From assembly GCA_946541285.1 (NCBI GenBank), contig CAMNJG010000101.1, positions 1 to 5,851 of the forward strand: a stretch of DNA of 5,851 nt. Direction: 5' to 3'. Positions 1 to 5,851 of the stretch are shown piece by piece. A program made the position numbers and the translations under genes. A model generated the notes under the pieces. It worked only from the letters and a program-made list of their open reading frames with translations, did no database searches and was not told the origin of the DNA. The first letter of the stretch is position 1. Each line of letters starts with the position of its first letter. Source of the DNA: an uncultured Clostridia bacterium (GTDB taxonomy: Bacteria > Bacillota > Clostridia > Peptostreptococcales > Anaerovoracaceae).

Positions 1-137
1 AACTCCCGCCAGAGAACGGTAACGGTTATCTGCGTACAGTTCCTGAGCGGGCGGTTACTGTTTATCCTTCCGGAATCAGCCGTTTCTGCCGGTTCCGTCA
101 TTTTCGCTGAAAAACACTGCCGGTGAAAGGATTGCAT
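1..137 (-). CDS. Unidentified ORF, 5' part only (runs off the left edge)
   Basis: An open frame begins with ATG at 137 and continues without a stop to base 1, giving about 45 residues (MQSFHRQCFSAKMTEPAETA and onward, ending with a beta-strand-like stretch ITVTVLWRE). An in-frame TGA lies about 30 nt upstream with no alternative start between, so 137 is the first possible start; an internal ATG at 101 is the other choice but has no ribosome binding site. Only a weak AGG lies 8 nt before the ATG at 137. A candidate promoter about 45 nt upstream (185-213) supports this being a real gene start. No signal peptide or transmembrane segment is visible. I do not recognise the family. In many Bacillota tilS is followed by hpt and ftsH, but this N-terminus does not look like either. 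An opposite-strand frame is also open here, so coding is not certain. Confidence 0.4.
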   Translation of the reverse strand, partial: MQSFHRQCFSAKMTEPAETADSGRINSNRPLRNCTQITVTVLWRE

Positions 138-184
138 GAAAAGAACCTGCGCAGATCCTCAGGCAGTTGTTGACTTCCCATTTT

Positions 185-213
185 ATCATACTGTCTGCCA
201 TTATTCAAACCAA
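185..213 (-). promoter_or_regulatory. Candidate sigma-A-type promoter for the left-edge ORF
   Basis: On the minus strand the -10 box TATGAT (185-190, 5 of 6 to consensus) is preceded by TTGGTT (208-213, 3 of 6) with an ideal 17-nt spacer. Transcription would start near 178, giving a leader of about 40 nt before the ATG at 137. It lies in the A/T-richer gap after tilS. I see no intrinsic terminator between the tilS stop and this site, so read-through from tilS is also possible. Confidence 0.4.
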
Positions 214-259
214 AATCCCATGTTCCGCAATTTCGGCGACACGGCGGGTACTTCACAGC

Positions 260-1738
260 TCAAGGTTCCAGTTCTTCAATCATCAGGATCCGACGGGTTT
301 CCGCGGTAACCGCCCCGTCCGCGCCCACTTCTCTCCCCGCCAGGAAAATGTCATGCCCCCTGGCAAGGAGGAGGACGGCATCCCGTTCCTGCCGGGGGAT
401 TTTCCGGTCGGTAAAGTAGTCCTGCAGTTTTTTCCGTCCTTTCATGCCAATGGGACGGAAGCGGTCCCCCGGCCGCCGGTTCCGGAATACAGGCAGACCT
501 TCTGCCACGATCCGGTCAAGATCCAGGGCTGCCCGTCCAGTTCCTCTCCCGGAGCGCCGGTTCGCGGAGTTTCCTGACACTGACCGGTGCAGGGAAAGCC
601 GGAGCCGAACTGCGCCCAGTTCCAGTTCCGCCATGCCCTCTTTTTCCAGCCGCGTCAGAGGCAGCGGTACAGGTGCCTCCAGTTTCCGGGTGTCATACTG
701 GTCCCGACGGAGGAACCAGAGTTTTCCGTACATTTTCCGGACATACGCATTGCCGGTCAGATCCGTCTCCGCCGGTTCCGCTCCGGTCAATATCAGCTGA
801 CGGACCCGGTGGAACAGGTCCGCTGTTACATTGGCCGCCGCGCCGGTCGCTTCCAGGATTTCAAGAATCACCCGGTCCGCCACCGCTTTATGGAGATTCT
901 CAAAGCCGTCCGGCTCCAGGGAGGCTTCCTCCGGTTTCCAGCGGGGTGTCCCGCCCGCCCGGCCGCTCCCCCGGAGATAGGCCAGCGCGTTTTCGCGGAT
1001 AAACTCATCCGCTTCCGCGGCCTGGTCCGCCAGCCGGACAAGAGCTTCCTGCAGCCGCGGGTTATAATCCCGTTCCAGCTGCGGGATGAGTTCCAGCCGG
1101 AGCCGGTTCCGGGTATAGACCGGCTGAAGGTTCGTGCGGTCTGTCCTCGGTGACAGTCCACGCGCCCTGCAGTACGCTTCGATTTCCTCACGGGAAGTAT
1201 CCAGCAGCGGACGGATCACAATCCCGTCGTCACGGATCCGGCTGATTCCGGAAAGTCCGCGCACTCCGGTACCTCTCAGCAGACGCATCAGGACAGTTTC
1301 CGCCTGGTCATTCCGGTTGTGTGCTACCGCGATCCGCTGCGCGCCATACCGCTGCCGGTACTGTTCAAAGGTTTCATAACGCAGTTTCCGCCCTGCTTCT
1401 TCTTCTCCCAGACGCTGCTCTTTCGCCAGACGGCGGATATCACAGAATACCGTGTCAAAACTCGCTCCCGCCATTTCGGCGATATGCTCCGCGTAAGCCT
1501 GGTCCGCGTCGCTTTCTTCCCCCCGCAGTCCATGGTTGACATGCACCGCGTGCAGGGAACGGATTCCCAGGATTTCACGCAACTCCGCCAGGAGGCTGAT
1601 CAGGCAGACCGAATCGGGACCTCCCGATAATCCGACGACCACCCTGTCTCCGGGAGTAATCATCTCATACGCGCGGATTTTTTCCGCGACTTCCCTGGCA
1701 AGCGGCGTCAACGCCACGCCCTGACGCTGCGGTTTCAT
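260..1738 (-). CDS. tilS: tRNA(Ile)-lysidine synthetase TilS
   Basis: TilS is a cytoplasmic ATP-dependent ligase that attaches lysine to C34 in the CAU anticodon of the minor tRNA-Ile. This switches decoding from AUG to AUA and charging from Met to Ile, and it is usually essential. The 492-residue product has the N-terminal PP-loop motif SGGPDS (residues 38-43), the HVNHGLRG segment (66-73), the conserved stretch around HNRNDQAETVLMRLLRGTG (140-158), and YTRNRLRLELIP (208-219). A middle helical substrate-binding region follows, then the TilS C-terminal domain with RNRRPGDRFRPIGMKGRKKL (419-438) and DYFTDRKIPRQERD (440-453). Length is slightly above the usual 430-480. A basic Ser/Arg/Gly-rich linker at about 385-402 may account for part of the excess. 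The start ATG overlaps the tatD stop as ATGA (1735-1738), which suggests translational coupling; a GAGG sits almost against the ATG, too close to be an ideal independent site. The frame is intact. Confidence 0.97.
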   Translation of the reverse strand: MKPQRQGVALTPLAREVAEKIRAYEMITPGDRVVVGLSGGPDSVCLISLLAELREILGIRSLHAVHVNHGLRGEESDADQAYAEHIAEMAGASFDTVFCDIRRLAKEQRLGEEEAGRKLRYETFEQYRQRYGAQRIAVAHNRNDQAETVLMRLLRGTGVRGLSGISRIRDDGIVIRPLLDTSREEIEAYCRARGLSPRTDRTNLQPVYTRNRLRLELIPQLERDYNPRLQEALVRLADQAAEADEFIRENALAYLRGSGRAGGTPRWKPEEASLEPDGFENLHKAVADRVILEILEATGAAANVTADLFHRVRQLILTGAEPAETDLTGNAYVRKMYGKLWFLRRDQYDTRKLEAPVPLPLTRLEKEGMAELELGAVRLRLSLHRSVSGNSANRRSGRGTGRAALDLDRIVAEGLPVFRNRRPGDRFRPIGMKGRKKLQDYFTDRKIPRQERDAVLLLARGHDIFLAGREVGADGAVTAETRRILMIEELEP

Positions 1739-2508
1739 TCCTCAATCCCAAAGAAGCGCTTCGCGTTTTCGCTGGTCACTGCCGCGACTTCCTCGAAGGA
1801 AAGGCCTTTCAGTTCCGCGACTTTCTGTACGGTATGATCGATATAGGAAGGATCGTTCCGCTTCCCGCGGAAGGGCTCCGGTGTCAGGAACGGAGCATCG
1901 GTTTCCACGAGCATGCGGTCCAGCGGAATCTCCGCCAGGATCCCCGCCGCCTTTTTATTGTTTTTATACGTCACCGGACCGGCAATGGAGAAATAGCAGT
2001 CCTTTTCCCGCAGCTGCTTCGCGAATTCTGCGCTGCCGGAGTAGCAGTGGAACAGTACTTTAATCTTATCAAAAGCGCTTTCTTCCATCAAAATCTGATA
2101 AATATCGCCGTGGGCTTCCCGGTCATGGATGATGATCGGCATCTCCAGTTTCTCCGCCAGCCGGATCTGCTGACGGAACCAGAACTGCTGCAGGTCCCGC
2201 GGGGAGTGGTCCCAGTAGTAATCGAGTCCGATCTCCCCGATGGCCTTTACTTTCGGATGCGCCGCCAGTGCTTCGATTTCATCGAGGATATCGAGACTGA
2301 GATGCCGTGTCTCATGAGGGTGATACGCTACTGCCGCGTAGATCCACGGATACTCCTCCGCCAGTTTCACAGCATCCCGGGAGCTGGTCAGATCCACTCC
2401 CGGATTCAGGACATAGGATATTTTTCCGCTGTGGATTCGTTCCAGGACTTCCGCGCGGTCTTCATTAAATTCTTCGGTGTCCATATGCGCGTGAGAATCA
2501 AAAATCAT
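1735..2508 (-). CDS. tatD: TatD-family metal-dependent DNase/hydrolase
   Basis: TatD-family enzymes are cytoplasmic two-metal TIM-barrel hydrolases; characterised members act as 3'-5' exonucleases on DNA or RNA, and some have been linked to D-aminoacyl-tRNA or DNA-damage processing. From the ATG at 2508 the product is 257 residues, the normal family length. Metal ligands expected for the family are all visible: H6 and H8 in DSHAH, E92 in GEIGLDYYWD, H128 in IIIHDR, H154 in FHCYSG, and D204 in VETDAPFLTP. I chose 2508 rather than the in-frame ATG at 2544 because the family begins with xFDSHAH and a GGGAGG site precedes 2508 by 7 nt. It is first in a two-gene unit with tilS, overlapping it by 4 nt. 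The same tatD-near-metG neighbourhood is common in Bacillota. The exact substrate cannot be told from sequence; some databases call this clade YcfH/YabD. Confidence 0.95.
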   Translation of the reverse strand: MIFDSHAHMDTEEFNEDRAEVLERIHSGKISYVLNPGVDLTSSRDAVKLAEEYPWIYAAVAYHPHETRHLSLDILDEIEALAAHPKVKAIGEIGLDYYWDHSPRDLQQFWFRQQIRLAEKLEMPIIIHDREAHGDIYQILMEESAFDKIKVLFHCYSGSAEFAKQLREKDCYFSIAGPVTYKNNKKAAGILAEIPLDRMLVETDAPFLTPEPFRGKRNDPSYIDHTVQKVAELKGLSFEEVAAVTSENAKRFFGIEE

Positions 2509-2515
2509 CTTGTCG

Positions 2516-2521
2516 CCTCCC
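2516..2521 (-). promoter_or_regulatory. Ribosome binding site of tatD (fixes the start at 2508)
   Basis: The minus-strand sequence GGGAGG lies 7 nt before the ATG at 2508. No comparable site precedes the upstream in-frame ATG at 2544, which sits between the promoter boxes. The site lies where the nearest promoter would be expected to start transcription, which is discussed in the findings. Confidence 0.8.
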
Positions 2522-2523
2522 TG

Positions 2524-2552
2524 TTTATAAAAGATCTGTTCCATCCTGTAAA
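2524..2552 (-). promoter_or_regulatory. Candidate sigma-A-type promoter before tatD, overlapping the metG terminator
   Basis: The minus strand shows TTTACA (2547-2552, 5 of 6 to TTGACA), a 17-nt spacer, and TATAAA (2524-2529, 5 of 6 to TATAAT). The -35 box uses bases of the U-tract of the metG terminator. The match is good for a site in a GC-rich genome, but the predicted start near 2517 falls inside the tatD ribosome binding site. Either the leader is extremely short, the start point is shifted upstream, or the real promoter lies elsewhere. Confidence 0.5.
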
Positions 2553-2576
2553 AAAGGGCTGCCGGAAAGCAGCCCT
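2551..2576 (-). terminator. Intrinsic terminator after metG
   Basis: Read on the minus strand, an 8-bp perfect stem (AGGGCTGC pairing with GCAGCCCT; arms at 2569-2576 and 2555-2562) with a 6-nt loop is followed by a run of T (2555-2551). It begins 7 nt after the metG stop codon, so it ends the trigger-like/metG transcript and separates it from tatD-tilS. On the plus strand no T-run follows the stem, so it is one-directional. Confidence 0.92.
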
Positions 2577-2583
2577 CGCTCTT

Positions 2584-4575
2584 TTATCTCACTTCACAGC
2601 CGTCCGGCGCGTCCGCTGTGACAAATTCGTACCGCCCTTCATTCGTGGCGAAAAGAATCATTCCTTCGGAACGTTCCCCCCGGAGCTTTGCCGGTTTGAG
2701 ATTCGTCACGACGACGACATGCTTTCCGGTCATTTCCTCCGGCGTGTGGCACGATGCCACACCGGACACGATCTGGCGGGTTTCCTCTCCGATCTTTACC
2801 TGTGATATCAGGAGTCTGTCCGCTTTCGGATGTTTTTTGCAGGAAAGGATTTCGCCGACTTTCAGTTCGACTTTATCGAAATCGTCGATGGTGATGGCTT
2901 CCTTTGCCGGTGCCTGCGGCTCAGCCTCTTTTGCGGAAGAAACCGGCGCCGCCTGGGTGCCCTGCGCCTCTGCTTCCAGCGCGGCTTTGGCCTTGGCCTC
3001 TGCCATCTGCTTCTGCTGCATTTCCTCCAGCTCCGCCAGTTCCTTCTCGATATCGAGTCTCGGGAAAATCGCTTCTCCGCGTTTTACGGTTTTGCCGCCC
3101 ATCAGGTCAAAGCGGAGCGTGTCTTCCCAGCGTACCGGTTCCTCTGCCACGCCGATCTGTTTCCGGATTTCCTCCGAAGTATGACAGATAAACGGACTGA
3201 CGAGCACGGAAATGATCCGCAGGGATTCTGCCAGATTGTGCATGACGGTATCCAGTCTCTTCCGGTCCGCTTCATCGCGGGCGAGTACCCATGGCTCCGT
3301 TTCATCAATGTACTTATTGGTACGGCGGATAAATTTCCAGATTTCCTCCAGCGCCAGGTGGAACGCAAACTGGTCCATATGCTCTGCGACTCTGTCCGCG
3401 GTGGTCGTTCCCATCTCAATCAGATCGTGATCCGGTCCTTCTTCCGGTCCCGCTTCCGGCACGACAGCGCCGCAGTATTTCTCAATCATGGCCGTAGTCC
3501 GGCTGACCAGGTTGCCCAGGTCGTTTGCGAGGTCATAATTCAGCCGGTTCAGCATGACTTCATTGGTATACAGGCCGTCCTGCCCGAAGGTGTACTCCCG
3601 GAGCAGGAAATACTTCAGGGCATCGATGCCGTACCGTTCGATCAGCTTTACCGGATCGACGATGTTGCCCCTGGATTTGGACATCTTGCCGCCTTCCAGC
3701 AGGATCCATCCGTGTCCCATGACATGCTCCGGCAGCGGAGCGCCCAGTGACATCAGGATGCCCGGCCAGATGATGGAATGGAAACGGACGATTTCCTTGC
3801 CCACGAGATGGATCGCCGGCCAGTATTTCTGAAATTCCGGCGCGTCCTCGTCCGGATACCCCAGCGTCGTCACATAGTTCGTCAGCGCGTCCAGCCACAC
3901 GTACAGGACGTGGTTCTCCGCGATCGGTACCGGGATCCCCCAGTCGAAGGAGGAGCGGGAAACGTTCAGATCCTCCAGTCCCTGCTTCACGAAATTGATC
4001 ATTTCGTTACGCGCGGTGACCGGCTGCAGGAAATCGGTGTTTTCCAGCAGATCCAGGATCTGATCCTGGTATTTGGAAAGTTTAAAGAACCAGGCGTCTT
4101 CTTTCATCGCCTTCAGCGGGCGTCCGCAGTCCGGGCAGATATCGTCCGGCGCCTGTGTCTTTGTCCAGTAGGATTCACACGGGATACAGTACATGCCTTC
4201 ATACTGTCCTTTATAAATGTCTCCCTTTTCATGCATCTTCATGAAAATATCCTGGACACGTTTCATATGACGTGGTTCTGTTGTCCTGATAAAATCGTCG
4301 TAGGAAATCTCCATCGTATCCCAGAGTTTCCGGATCCTGCCGACCACCTGATCGACATATTCCTGCGGGGAAATCCCGTTTTTCTCCGCGATCTTCTGGA
4401 TCTTTTCGCCGTGTTCATCGGTCCCGGTCTGGAATCTTACATCGTATCCCTGCAGACGCTTGAACCTGGCCATGGCATCTGCCATAACCGTACAATAGGT
4501 ATGCCCGATGTGCAGATCCGCGCTGGGATAGTAGATCGGGGTCGTGATATAAAATGTTTTCCTGTCTTCTGCCAT
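2584..4575 (-). CDS. metG: Methionyl-tRNA synthetase MetG, with C-terminal tRNA-binding domain
   Basis: MetG is the cytoplasmic class I synthetase that charges initiator and elongator tRNA-Met with methionine. The 663-residue product has the HIGH signature (22-25), the GTDEHG motif (51-56), one four-cysteine zinc knuckle in the connective peptide (C130, C133, C147, C150), the WLDALTNY segment (227-234), and KMSKS (297-301). The anticodon-binding helical domain follows to about residue 505. A charged Ala/Glu/Gln-rich linker (about 508-560, coiled-coil-like) leads to a Trbp111-type OB-fold tRNA-binding domain (561-663), recognised by KVGEILSCKKHPKADRLLIS and KLRGERSEGM. This C-terminal module promotes dimerisation and tRNA binding in homologues. 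The length is normal for the Bacillota type. It starts 37 nt after the trigger-like gene with no terminator between, so the two are probably co-transcribed. The GGAGG site lies 12 nt before the ATG, in a small hairpin loop. The gene is intact. Confidence 0.98.
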   Translation of the reverse strand: MAEDRKTFYITTPIYYPSADLHIGHTYCTVMADAMARFKRLQGYDVRFQTGTDEHGEKIQKIAEKNGISPQEYVDQVVGRIRKLWDTMEISYDDFIRTTEPRHMKRVQDIFMKMHEKGDIYKGQYEGMYCIPCESYWTKTQAPDDICPDCGRPLKAMKEDAWFFKLSKYQDQILDLLENTDFLQPVTARNEMINFVKQGLEDLNVSRSSFDWGIPVPIAENHVLYVWLDALTNYVTTLGYPDEDAPEFQKYWPAIHLVGKEIVRFHSIIWPGILMSLGAPLPEHVMGHGWILLEGGKMSKSRGNIVDPVKLIERYGIDALKYFLLREYTFGQDGLYTNEVMLNRLNYDLANDLGNLVSRTTAMIEKYCGAVVPEAGPEEGPDHDLIEMGTTTADRVAEHMDQFAFHLALEEIWKFIRRTNKYIDETEPWVLARDEADRKRLDTVMHNLAESLRIISVLVSPFICHTSEEIRKQIGVAEEPVRWEDTLRFDLMGGKTVKRGEAIFPRLDIEKELAELEEMQQKQMAEAKAKAALEAEAQGTQAAPVSSAKEAEPQAPAKEAITIDDFDKVELKVGEILSCKKHPKADRLLISQVKIGEETRQIVSGVASCHTPEEMTGKHVVVVTNLKPAKLRGERSEGMILFATNEGRYEFVTADAPDGCEVR

Positions 4576-4581
4576 CTTCCC

Positions 4582-4599
4582 GAACCACCTCCATGGTTC
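4582..4599 (-). promoter_or_regulatory. metG ribosome binding site displayed in a hairpin loop
   Basis: On the minus strand GAACCA (4594-4599) and TGGTTC (4582-4587) form a perfect 6-bp stem around the loop TGGAGG, so the GGAGG core (4588-4592) sits wholly in the loop. Spacing from GGAGG to the metG ATG is 12 nt, longer than usual, and the 3' arm of the stem occupies half of it. The site could simply be a good GGAGGTG match that happens to fold, or the fold could tune metG translation relative to the gene before it. Confidence 0.5.
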
Positions 4600-4612
4600 T
4601 TCTGTATATACT

Positions 4613-5530
4613 TTACTCCTGTGGATTTGCTTTTGCCTTCAGCATCTGAAGCACTTTCCGGATGCGGACATCCGATTCGATCGCGTCCATATGCTTCTGC
4701 GTCAGGGCTTTTCTGACTTCCTCTACGGACAGTCCGTATTCGATCGCCATCTCACCCAGGTACATTTCGATCGCCGGTTTGGTCGCTTCGAGATGCTCTT
4801 TTTCCGCGATGGCTTCCAGTACCAGTCTGGACTTGGCTCTGGCGACAGCCTGGTCATGATACTGGGCTTTGATCTGGTCTTCGGAGATGCCGGTCGCCTG
4901 GAAATACGCGTTCGGCTCGATGCCCTGTCTGGTCAGAGCGGTCTTCCAGCGGTTCATCAGGTCTTCCAGCTCCTGGTCGAGCATGCCGTCCGGAATGGTG
5001 ACTTCGGAATTGGCAACGACCGCGTCCGCCAGCATATTTTCATACATATCCTCGACTTCCCGTCTGCGGAACATCTCCAGGCTGTCCCGGACTTCCTTCT
5101 TGACCGTTTCGCCAAGCGGCGGGAATTCCTGCTCTGTGATGGCATTGATCTTTACCTTGAAAAGAACGTCTTTGCCGGCGAGGTTCTGTGCCGCGTAGCC
5201 TTCCGGGAAAGTCACATTGACATCGACTTCCTGGCCGATTTCGGCGCCTACCAGCTGTTCTTCGAAGCCCGGGATAAAGGTATGGGTCCCGATTTCCAGA
5301 GGATAATTGGTATCCGCGCCGCCTTCAAACGGCTCTCCGTCGAGATAACCGGTAAAGTCAATCGTCGCGATGTCGCCTTCTCTGACCGGTCTGTCCGTAA
5401 CCGCGATGCTCTTCGCGAAAGTGCGCTGGCGTTTCCGGTAGCCTTCTTCCAGTTCTTCTTCTGTCACGATGACTTCCGGTTTTTTTACATTGAGTCCGAT
5501 ATACTGGCCCAGTTTTACATATTCGCTCAT
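4613..5530 (-). CDS. Trigger factor-like FKBP-type peptidyl-prolyl isomerase without the ribosome-binding domain
   Basis: The 305-residue product matches the later two-thirds of trigger factor, a folding chaperone. Residues 1-48 form a charged linker-like segment. Residues about 50-133 are the FKBP-type PPIase domain of trigger-factor style, with GDIATIDFTGYLDGEPFEGG, IGTHTFIPGFEEQLVGAEIG and VTFPEGYAAQNLAGK. Residues about 140-300 are helical and resemble the C-terminal chaperone arms. Canonical trigger factor is about 430 residues and begins with a ribosome-docking domain bearing a GFRxGKxP-type loop; that domain is absent here, and no such sequence is visible upstream. There is no signal peptide or lipobox, so it should be cytoplasmic. 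The start at 5530 is supported by AAAGGAGA, with 11 nt between AGGAG and the ATG, and by stops and non-coding structure upstream. It heads the unit with metG. It could be annotated as tig, but the missing domain and the metG context argue for a paralogue, so I give no symbol. Confidence 0.88.
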   Translation of the reverse strand: MSEYVKLGQYIGLNVKKPEVIVTEEELEEGYRKRQRTFAKSIAVTDRPVREGDIATIDFTGYLDGEPFEGGADTNYPLEIGTHTFIPGFEEQLVGAEIGQEVDVNVTFPEGYAAQNLAGKDVLFKVKINAITEQEFPPLGETVKKEVRDSLEMFRRREVEDMYENMLADAVVANSEVTIPDGMLDQELEDLMNRWKTALTRQGIEPNAYFQATGISEDQIKAQYHDQAVARAKSRLVLEAIAEKEHLEATKPAIEMYLGEMAIEYGLSVEEVRKALTQKHMDAIESDVRIRKVLQMLKAKANPQE

Positions 5531-5682
5531 ATTTCCATAATCTCCTTTAAAAATACTACCGATTCCGCTTCATGCCCCGTCCGGGGATCTCAGGAAAAGC
5601 CTGGCGTACGCAGGCAGAACCATCCCGCTTCTGGGGCACTGTACAGCCCGTCCCGGACCGGGATACTCCTTTTTGCGCTATG
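5531..5682 (-). other. Structured 5' leader of the trigger-like/metG unit, no recognised class
   Basis: About 150 nt lie between the predicted transcription start (near 5682) and the start codon at 5530. The leader has a near-palindromic TCCCGG-N-CCGGGA (5651-5663), a hairpin with arms 5611-5615 and 5599-5603 and a 7-nt loop followed by four T (5598-5595), and a CCCC/GGGG hairpin (5575-5586). Bases 5579-5585 are also perfectly complementary to 5652-5658, allowing an alternative 7-bp GC-rich helix. I find no T-box sequence (no AGGGTGGNACCGCG-like stretch), and nothing I recognise as a SAM or other known riboswitch. No leader ORF with a proper ribosome binding site is visible. Confidence 0.4.
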
Positions 5683-5688
5683 CACTGC

Positions 5689-5716
5689 ATTATATCATAT
5701 TCTTTATGATTTTCCA
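5689..5716 (-). promoter_or_regulatory. Extended -10 promoter for the trigger-like/metG unit
   Basis: The minus strand shows a perfect TATAAT (5689-5694) preceded by TGA, which makes an extended -10 element. TGGAAA (5711-5716, 4 of 6 to TTGACA) lies 16 nt upstream. The surroundings are markedly A/T-rich compared with the coding DNA. The site is about 55 nt downstream of the terminator of the previous gene and about 160 nt before the start codon, so it is the natural promoter of the unit. Confidence 0.75.
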
Positions 5717-5770
5717 GCGTGAATCAGACAGAAAAAGGAAAACCCTGTGCCGGATATCACAGAGCGCACG

Positions 5771-5799
5771 AAAAAAGCAGCCGATGGCCGCGGCTGCTT
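5771..5799 (-). terminator. Intrinsic terminator of a gene beyond the right edge
   Basis: On the minus strand AAGCAGCCG (5791-5799) pairs perfectly with CGGCTGCTT (5775-5783) around a 7-nt loop, followed by six T (5776-5771). This is a strong one-directional terminator for minus-strand transcription entering from the right. The 50 bases at 5801-5851 are too short to identify that gene; all three minus-strand frames there hit a stop within 27 bases, so any coding part would be only a few C-terminal residues. Confidence 0.9.
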
Positions 5800-5851
5800 C
5801 GACAGAATAGAAAGTATCTTGTCTATATTATGTTAAGAGTGAACAGGTACC

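Noticed and set aside
1..126. Plus-strand frame open from the left edge to a TGA at 124
   Set aside because: It could be the tail of a plus-strand gene, but there is no terminator after it and all other genes are on the minus strand. The opposite ORF with a promoter is the better reading, though this is not excluded.
167..577. Plus-strand open frame beginning upstream of the tilS 3' end
   Set aside because: Most of it is antisense to the conserved TilS C-terminal domain, with no ribosome binding site before its ATG.
2509..2544. Upstream in-frame ATG giving tatD 12 extra residues
   Set aside because: The extension lies within the promoter spacer and ribosome binding site region, has no site of its own, and TatD proteins start at the xFDSHAH strand.
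1834..2805. Plus-strand open frame (323 codons) opposite tatD and the end of metG
   Set aside because: It crosses the metG terminator and two conserved minus-strand genes; the translation has low-complexity shadow character and no known motif.
2830..4716. Two further plus-strand frames of more than 300 codons opposite metG (2830-3750 and 3778-4716)
   Set aside because: Both are mirrors of the metG reading frame and show no domain, start signal or promoter.
5529..5539. Three-codon mini-ORF (ATG GAA ATA TGA) overlapping the trigger-like start
   Set aside because: It is only 3 nt from the AGGAG core, too close for efficient initiation, and is most simply chance in an A/T-rich spacer.
5531..5682. 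T-box or SAM riboswitch controlling metG, or a short leader peptide
   Set aside because: No T-box consensus or specifier-type architecture is visible, nothing resembles a SAM riboswitch core, and the short frames starting with GTG or ATG in the leader lack ribosome binding sites.
4691..5722. Long plus-strand open frame (343 codons) opposite the trigger-like gene and its leader
   Set aside because: It lies antisense to a clearly conserved gene, has no ribosome binding site or recognisable domain, and such frames are common opposite G/C-biased codons.

Overview
The window carries a compact block of bacterial housekeeping genes, all on the minus strand, so it reads from the right end to the left. 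It looks like a Bacillota (class Clostridia) chromosome, possibly a GC-rich gut or rumen-type lineage. The reasons are G/C-rich third codon positions set against A/T-rich promoter boxes, strong purine-rich ribosome binding sites, classic hairpin-plus-U-tract terminators, and a tRNA modification/charging gene neighbourhood familiar from Bacillota. No lineage can be fixed from the sequence alone. I see no mobile element, CRISPR array, tRNA, rRNA or horizontally acquired cargo.

Layout, in order of transcription: (1) A strong minus-strand intrinsic terminator (5771-5799) closes a gene that lies outside the right edge. (2) An extended -10 promoter (5689-5716) is followed by a leader of about 150 nt with GC-rich complementary segments and no recognised riboswitch class. 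(3) A 305-residue trigger-factor-like peptidyl-prolyl isomerase/chaperone (4613-5530) lacks the ribosome-binding domain. (4) After 37 nt comes metG (2584-4575), methionyl-tRNA synthetase with a C-terminal tRNA-binding domain, whose ribosome binding site sits in a small hairpin loop. (5) A strong intrinsic terminator (2551-2576) ends this first unit. (6) A promoter-like pair overlapping that terminator leads into tatD (1735-2508), a metal-dependent nuclease, which overlaps tilS (260-1738), tRNA-Ile lysidine synthetase, by ATGA. (7) After about 120 nt, which hold a candidate promoter, an unidentified ORF starts at 137 and runs off the left edge.

Functionally the block concerns translation quality: nascent-chain or protein folding (FKBP/trigger-like protein), charging of methionine tRNAs (MetG), and conversion of the CAU anticodon of the minor tRNA-Ile to lysidine-AU, which stops that tRNA from being read as a methionine tRNA (TilS). 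MetG and TilS therefore act on opposite sides of the same Met/Ile discrimination problem. TatD probably travels along as a housekeeping nuclease. The most unusual points are the trigger factor without its ribosome-docking domain beside metG, the structured leader in front of it, and the very tight packing of terminator, promoter and ribosome binding site between metG and tatD. I found no convincing new multi-gene system.
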